Source: Meghimatium bilineatum (taxonomy: Eukaryota > Mollusca > Gastropoda > Stylommatophora > Philomycidae). Taken from it: 64,000 nt of DNA. The first letter of the stretch is position 1; every line of letters starts with the position of its first letter. Position numbers and translations under genes: made by a program. The stretch is from the NCBI GenBank assembly GCA_034231615.1, contig CM067322.1, positions 101,765,587 to 101,829,586 on the forward strand, given 5' to 3'. This document shows positions 60,595 to 64,000 of the stretch, piece after piece. The notes beneath the pieces were generated by a model. The model was given only the letters and a program-made list of their open reading frames with translations. It ran no database searches and was not told the origin of the DNA.

Positions 60595-60680
60595 TAGACA
60601 CATCGCAGGGTCATTTATCACACATCGCAGGGTCATGTCTCACACATCACAGGGTCATGTCTCACAGATCACAGGACCAC
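60595..60680. repeat. 22-bp repeat just after the coiled-coil exon
   Basis: CACACATCGCAGGGTCATGT and variants, four units. Confidence 0.9.
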
Positions 60681-61517
60681 ATTGTTCTGGATTTATTTCT
60701 GTTTTATGTTTTATTTTGTTTCAAACTCTCTTCATGATGATTCTGAGAAATATTTTTGAGTACTTTCCTAGTAGAGACCAACAAATATTAAATAGAGTAA
60801 AATTTAGTGAAACAAAGTTTACTCATAACTAGGGTACAAAGGGACATAAAACATTATACAAGGGACACAATCACAAATAATGCAACAAGTTTTATTGGGA
60901 CAAGTAATCTTGCATAAGAACGAAAGAAGCATGAAATGTGGTGTCTGTGGTTGTTGTCCTTGATGTCCATATAAATTCTGCATGATCACTTTTAAGATGC
61001 TATAGAGATGTGACACAGTTTGTATTGCTTCTCCATTCTACTCTACCCTACACTCGTGCAATGTGCAGAGCATCATTATTTTCATTGTTCATTCATAACG
61101 CGCAGATAATATAATAACTTGGGGGTCTTTGTTACCTCTAATATTTTATGGTAGTGTGTCCTGATATAACCTAATTGGGCTTTGTTGTCCACTGTTTGAA
61201 AAAGGGCTCACCTCTCAAAAATAGAGGTACACTCGTTAACTACGTCTGTCATGCAGATAGTAAAAGAGCAATCATTTGGACTGCGAGCTCAATATTTTTG
61301 GATGCTACACACTGAGAGAGCACCCCACCTACCCCAGTGTGTATCACACAGAAGAAATGTAGAGTACAGATATTATCAACAGGTAGTACTTTCTTTGCTT
61401 TGTAGAAACACAACCGATTCCTGCATATTTCTGGGGAGACTCAAACCCTCATGTTTGAGTTAGCTGCAGCCATGTTTGTTATTGTATGTAGCAACAAATT
61501 TTCATACGCAGTGACTT
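60681..61517. other. No gene recognised
   Basis: A 70-codon + ORF at 61251-61463 has no recognisable domain; no clear exon signals. Confidence 0.4.
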
Positions 61518-63345
61518 TCTTCTTATTCCTCTTCTTCTTTCGTTTCACTTGAAACATGTCTATATCTGTAATTCTGTCTCCTGAATAAAACTCACTGTCT
61601 TTTGTAGTTCATACAATGTCCCATAGAGCTTTGATTCCAGTGTTGTTTCCTCCGGTCAATATGTCTGCCACAGTATTTCATGCTCAGAACACTCTTGAAG
61701 TATATGTTTGGCACTCTGTGCTGCCTGTACACATGTACACATGGCCTTGTTGCCAATCTTGAACTCTGTGTACATGTGACTGCAGAGTCGGTTGTGTCCT
61801 GTTCTGAGGCATATAATTATAACTTGTTCTGATCTGTTCATAATGTGATAGTCATCTTGTGTTGGTGGCTTTCTTATTGACTTGATCATCTGTTTTTTTC
61901 TGATGGTAGGTGATTGGAACAGCTGGTTGGTCTTCAGCAGCACCTTCCTTAGCCAGAAGGTCTGCTTTTTCATTTCCTGGTATCCCACAGTGAGAGGGTA
62001 TCCACTGCATGGTTACCCTATACTGGTAAGACAGTTCATTAAGTAGTTTTTGCAAGTCTGTTAGTTTTCCAGACTGGAAATCTTGAAGCACTGATCTTCC
62101 ATCTTCAGGAATACCAAGGGCTGTGGGCCAGGATTGGAGCCCAGCAGTTTTTCAGTTGCTACCCTAATTGCTTGAATTTCTGCATCATAATTTATTGCAG
62201 AATTTCCCTGTTGGTGTTCTAATTGTATCTCTAGACTTGTGTTGTTATTCTATATATACACCTGCACCTCCCATGTTCTTCTGTGCAGCAGGTTGTCAGC
62301 ATACATTGCCACTTGATCCCATATTGTAGTTTGGCAACTAGATCATTGATGTAAACCAAGAAAAGTGTTGGTGACAGGACTCCTCCCTGGGGGACTACAT
62401 GGCGAAGTAGGATTTCTTCAACCATCAAATTCTTCTATTATGCAGATATGCTTTTACCCATTTGTACATTCTTGAGTTAACCTTGCAATTTCACAATTTC
62501 TTTAAAAGTCCTTCTTTCCAAAAACCTTGTCAAATGATTTCCTGAGGTCTATCCATGTAGCTCTGAGAGTGGCTGTTGAAGTCACCACACACCATAAGTC
62601 TCTCTTTGTCTGGGATTGTGTCTAGTGCAAATGGTCTATCATTTGGGCAGTAGTAGTTCAGGAAATGGAATTCTGTTGTACTGTCTGTTGTTTGGTGAAG
62701 CTTCTGGTATTCTGCCCCCTCCATATATGCTTCCAGCTGACATGCATTGATATTGTTTTTAAGAAGTGTCATAATTCCACCCTTTTGTTTTTCCTTTCAG
62801 TCTGATCGGTAGGACTGGTAGCCTCTGATTTTAAAGCCTATGTTGCTGCTGAGGCGTGTTTCTTGAATATAGCATACATTAACTTGTTCTTCACACAGGA
62901 TATTTTCAAGCTCCAATTTTTTACTGTATCCATCTCTTTTGCTGTTGACACCCTCAGCATTCCAGTGCATCATCTTTATTGGTCGTTGGTTTGTTTGGCC
63001 AGTAGCTCTCTTCTCCTGGCCTCCTCGGGGCAATTGAGAAGAACCTTCAGTAATTGGAGTTGTACCCTTTCATGGTATAGGGCTGTCACCATCCCTGCAT
63101 GAGCATCCGTCACAGGGCACACACTACAGATATTATTGGGTATAGACATGTTCACATTATGTTTTGTGTGTGGCATCCTGATTAATTGTGCGCCTTTTGG
63201 CAGGTTGCCTCCGTCTTCAGCACCCTGCTTACTTGGGATGGACTGTGGGACTGCCCTACCAGTCTTAGTTTCCAGCCCTAGATGGCTGAACTAAGCCCCA
63301 TACCAATTCAAGGTGCTGGCCTCAATAGGGAGTGACTATCTAAAA
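61518..63345 (-). mobile_element. Family D LINE, endonuclease to 3' end, internally deleted
   Basis: Minus strand: MMHWNAEGVNSKR and VCYIQETRLSSN (start of the APE-type endonuclease), ERLMVCGDFNSHSQS (endonuclease GDFN motif), an abrupt switch near 62560 to RT (DLRKSFDKVWKEGLL, then VPQGGVLSPTLFLVYINDLV), then RNase H (WIPSHCGIPGNEKADLLAKE), the QAAQSAKHILQECSEHEILW zinc knuckle and an AAGAAGAAG tail. Most of the RT fingers and the YADD region are missing or frameshifted. Confidence 0.88.
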
Positions 63346-63439
63346 AGTGGTATTAAAAACCTGAACAGTGTATTGGCGTCTACTAGGAAAGAACCTGTTA
63401 TTTGGCTCATATTGCTGATTGTCTTATGTAGTGAAATAT

Positions 63440-63580
63440 CCTTACTTCTGGCTTTCCATATAGTTCAGGGTATATATCTCACAGTGTTTCCTTCACTTTC
63501 CATATAGTTCAGGGTATATATCTCACAGTGTTTCCCTCACTTTCCATATAGTTCAGGGTATATATCTCACAGTGTTTCCC
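63440..63580. repeat. 44-bp direct repeat, three units
   Basis: CTTTCCATATAGTTCAGGGT plus ATATATCTCACAGTGTTTCCCTCA, nearly identical. Confidence 0.97.
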
Positions 63581-63789
63581 TCACATCCTCCCAAAAGGAT
63601 CTATTCCGATCAAACTGCTGACATTTCGAGCTGTCAGACAAGTCTTGTTTCCACAAAGTAAGCATAGACATGACCATGTAATGCCAAGACCTGAAAAGGA
63701 AGTAAAAAATAGTAACACTGTGACTTACCTACTATGTATGTTATAAGAGTCACCACAGTAGTTTTGGTGTGAAGTTGACTTCCCCATCT

Positions 63790-64000
63790 CAAAAGTCATG
63801 CAGAGGTTGGATGTGTCATGTCATGATGAAAGGTACAAACCTCGCAGCCAAGCTGTAAACCATTGCACAAGATATTCTGTTCTCCACACTAGATCCAGCA
63901 GGAGTTTCTTCTTCAGTTTTTTATCTCAAACTCCTACAGATTAAAAAAAACCACCAGATTAGCAGGATATAGGCAGGGGAATAGAGTGGGTTATGTTATG
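63790..64000. mobile_element. Fold-back pair of SINE2 copies, running off the window
   Basis: A + copy (CAGCCAAGCTGTAAACCATT, TGTTCTCCACACTAGATCC, CAGGAGTTT) meets a minus copy (CTTCTTCAG, ATCTCAAACTCCTACAGATT, AGATTAGCAGGATAT) at about 63911. Confidence 0.75.

Overview
This is eukaryotic (animal) genomic DNA. It has spliced genes with GT-AG introns, many non-LTR retrotransposon relics, two families of short non-autonomous retroelements, and an exceptional number of minisatellites. Nothing prokaryotic or viral is visible. The kinase sequence, the invertebrate-type LINE mixture (RTE-like plus RNase H-bearing I-like elements) and introns of 0.7-6.5 kb suggest a bilaterian invertebrate. A lophotrochozoan such as a mollusc is my guess, but the species cannot be fixed from the window.

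The main gene is a complete Akt (protein kinase B) coding sequence on the + strand: 11 coding exons from 14816 to 40973, 485 codons plus stop. Every exon joins in frame, and every junction uses GT-AG signals. The order is PH domain (exons 1-4), a short linker, the kinase domain (exons 5-10) and an AGC C-terminal tail with turn motif and hydrophobic motif (exon 11). All catalytic and regulatory residues are present: K165, E184, D259, D277, T293, T435 and S464 in this protein's numbering.

Layout. 1-14800: upstream DNA, mostly LINE relics and minisatellites; it includes a twin-primed LINE with a perfect 13-bp target-site duplication (10469-12797) and a LINE whose own coding sequence has expanded into a 30-bp minisatellite (2530-4470). 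14803-40973: Akt, whose introns hold at least fifteen tandem arrays, several LINE and SINE copies and a 155-bp-arm inverted repeat. 40974-53270: almost continuous minisatellites with a few LINE fragments. 53270-58260: stacked LINEs with nested insertions that carry their own target-site duplications. 58955-59060: a CpG-rich patch with cAMP-response-element-like motifs, possibly a promoter. 60341-60543: one isolated coiled-coil-like coding exon of an unidentified gene. 61518-63345: an internally deleted endonuclease/RT/RNase H LINE. 63790-64000: a fold-back pair of short retroelements.

The most interesting theme is where the tandem arrays came from. One array copies Akt's own exon 9 splice donor 27 times. 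Another grew inside a LINE reading frame. Two or three grew independently from the same stretch of one LINE family's 3' end. I see no new defence or biosynthetic system; the novelty is in repeat birth and its possible effect on splicing of a conserved kinase.
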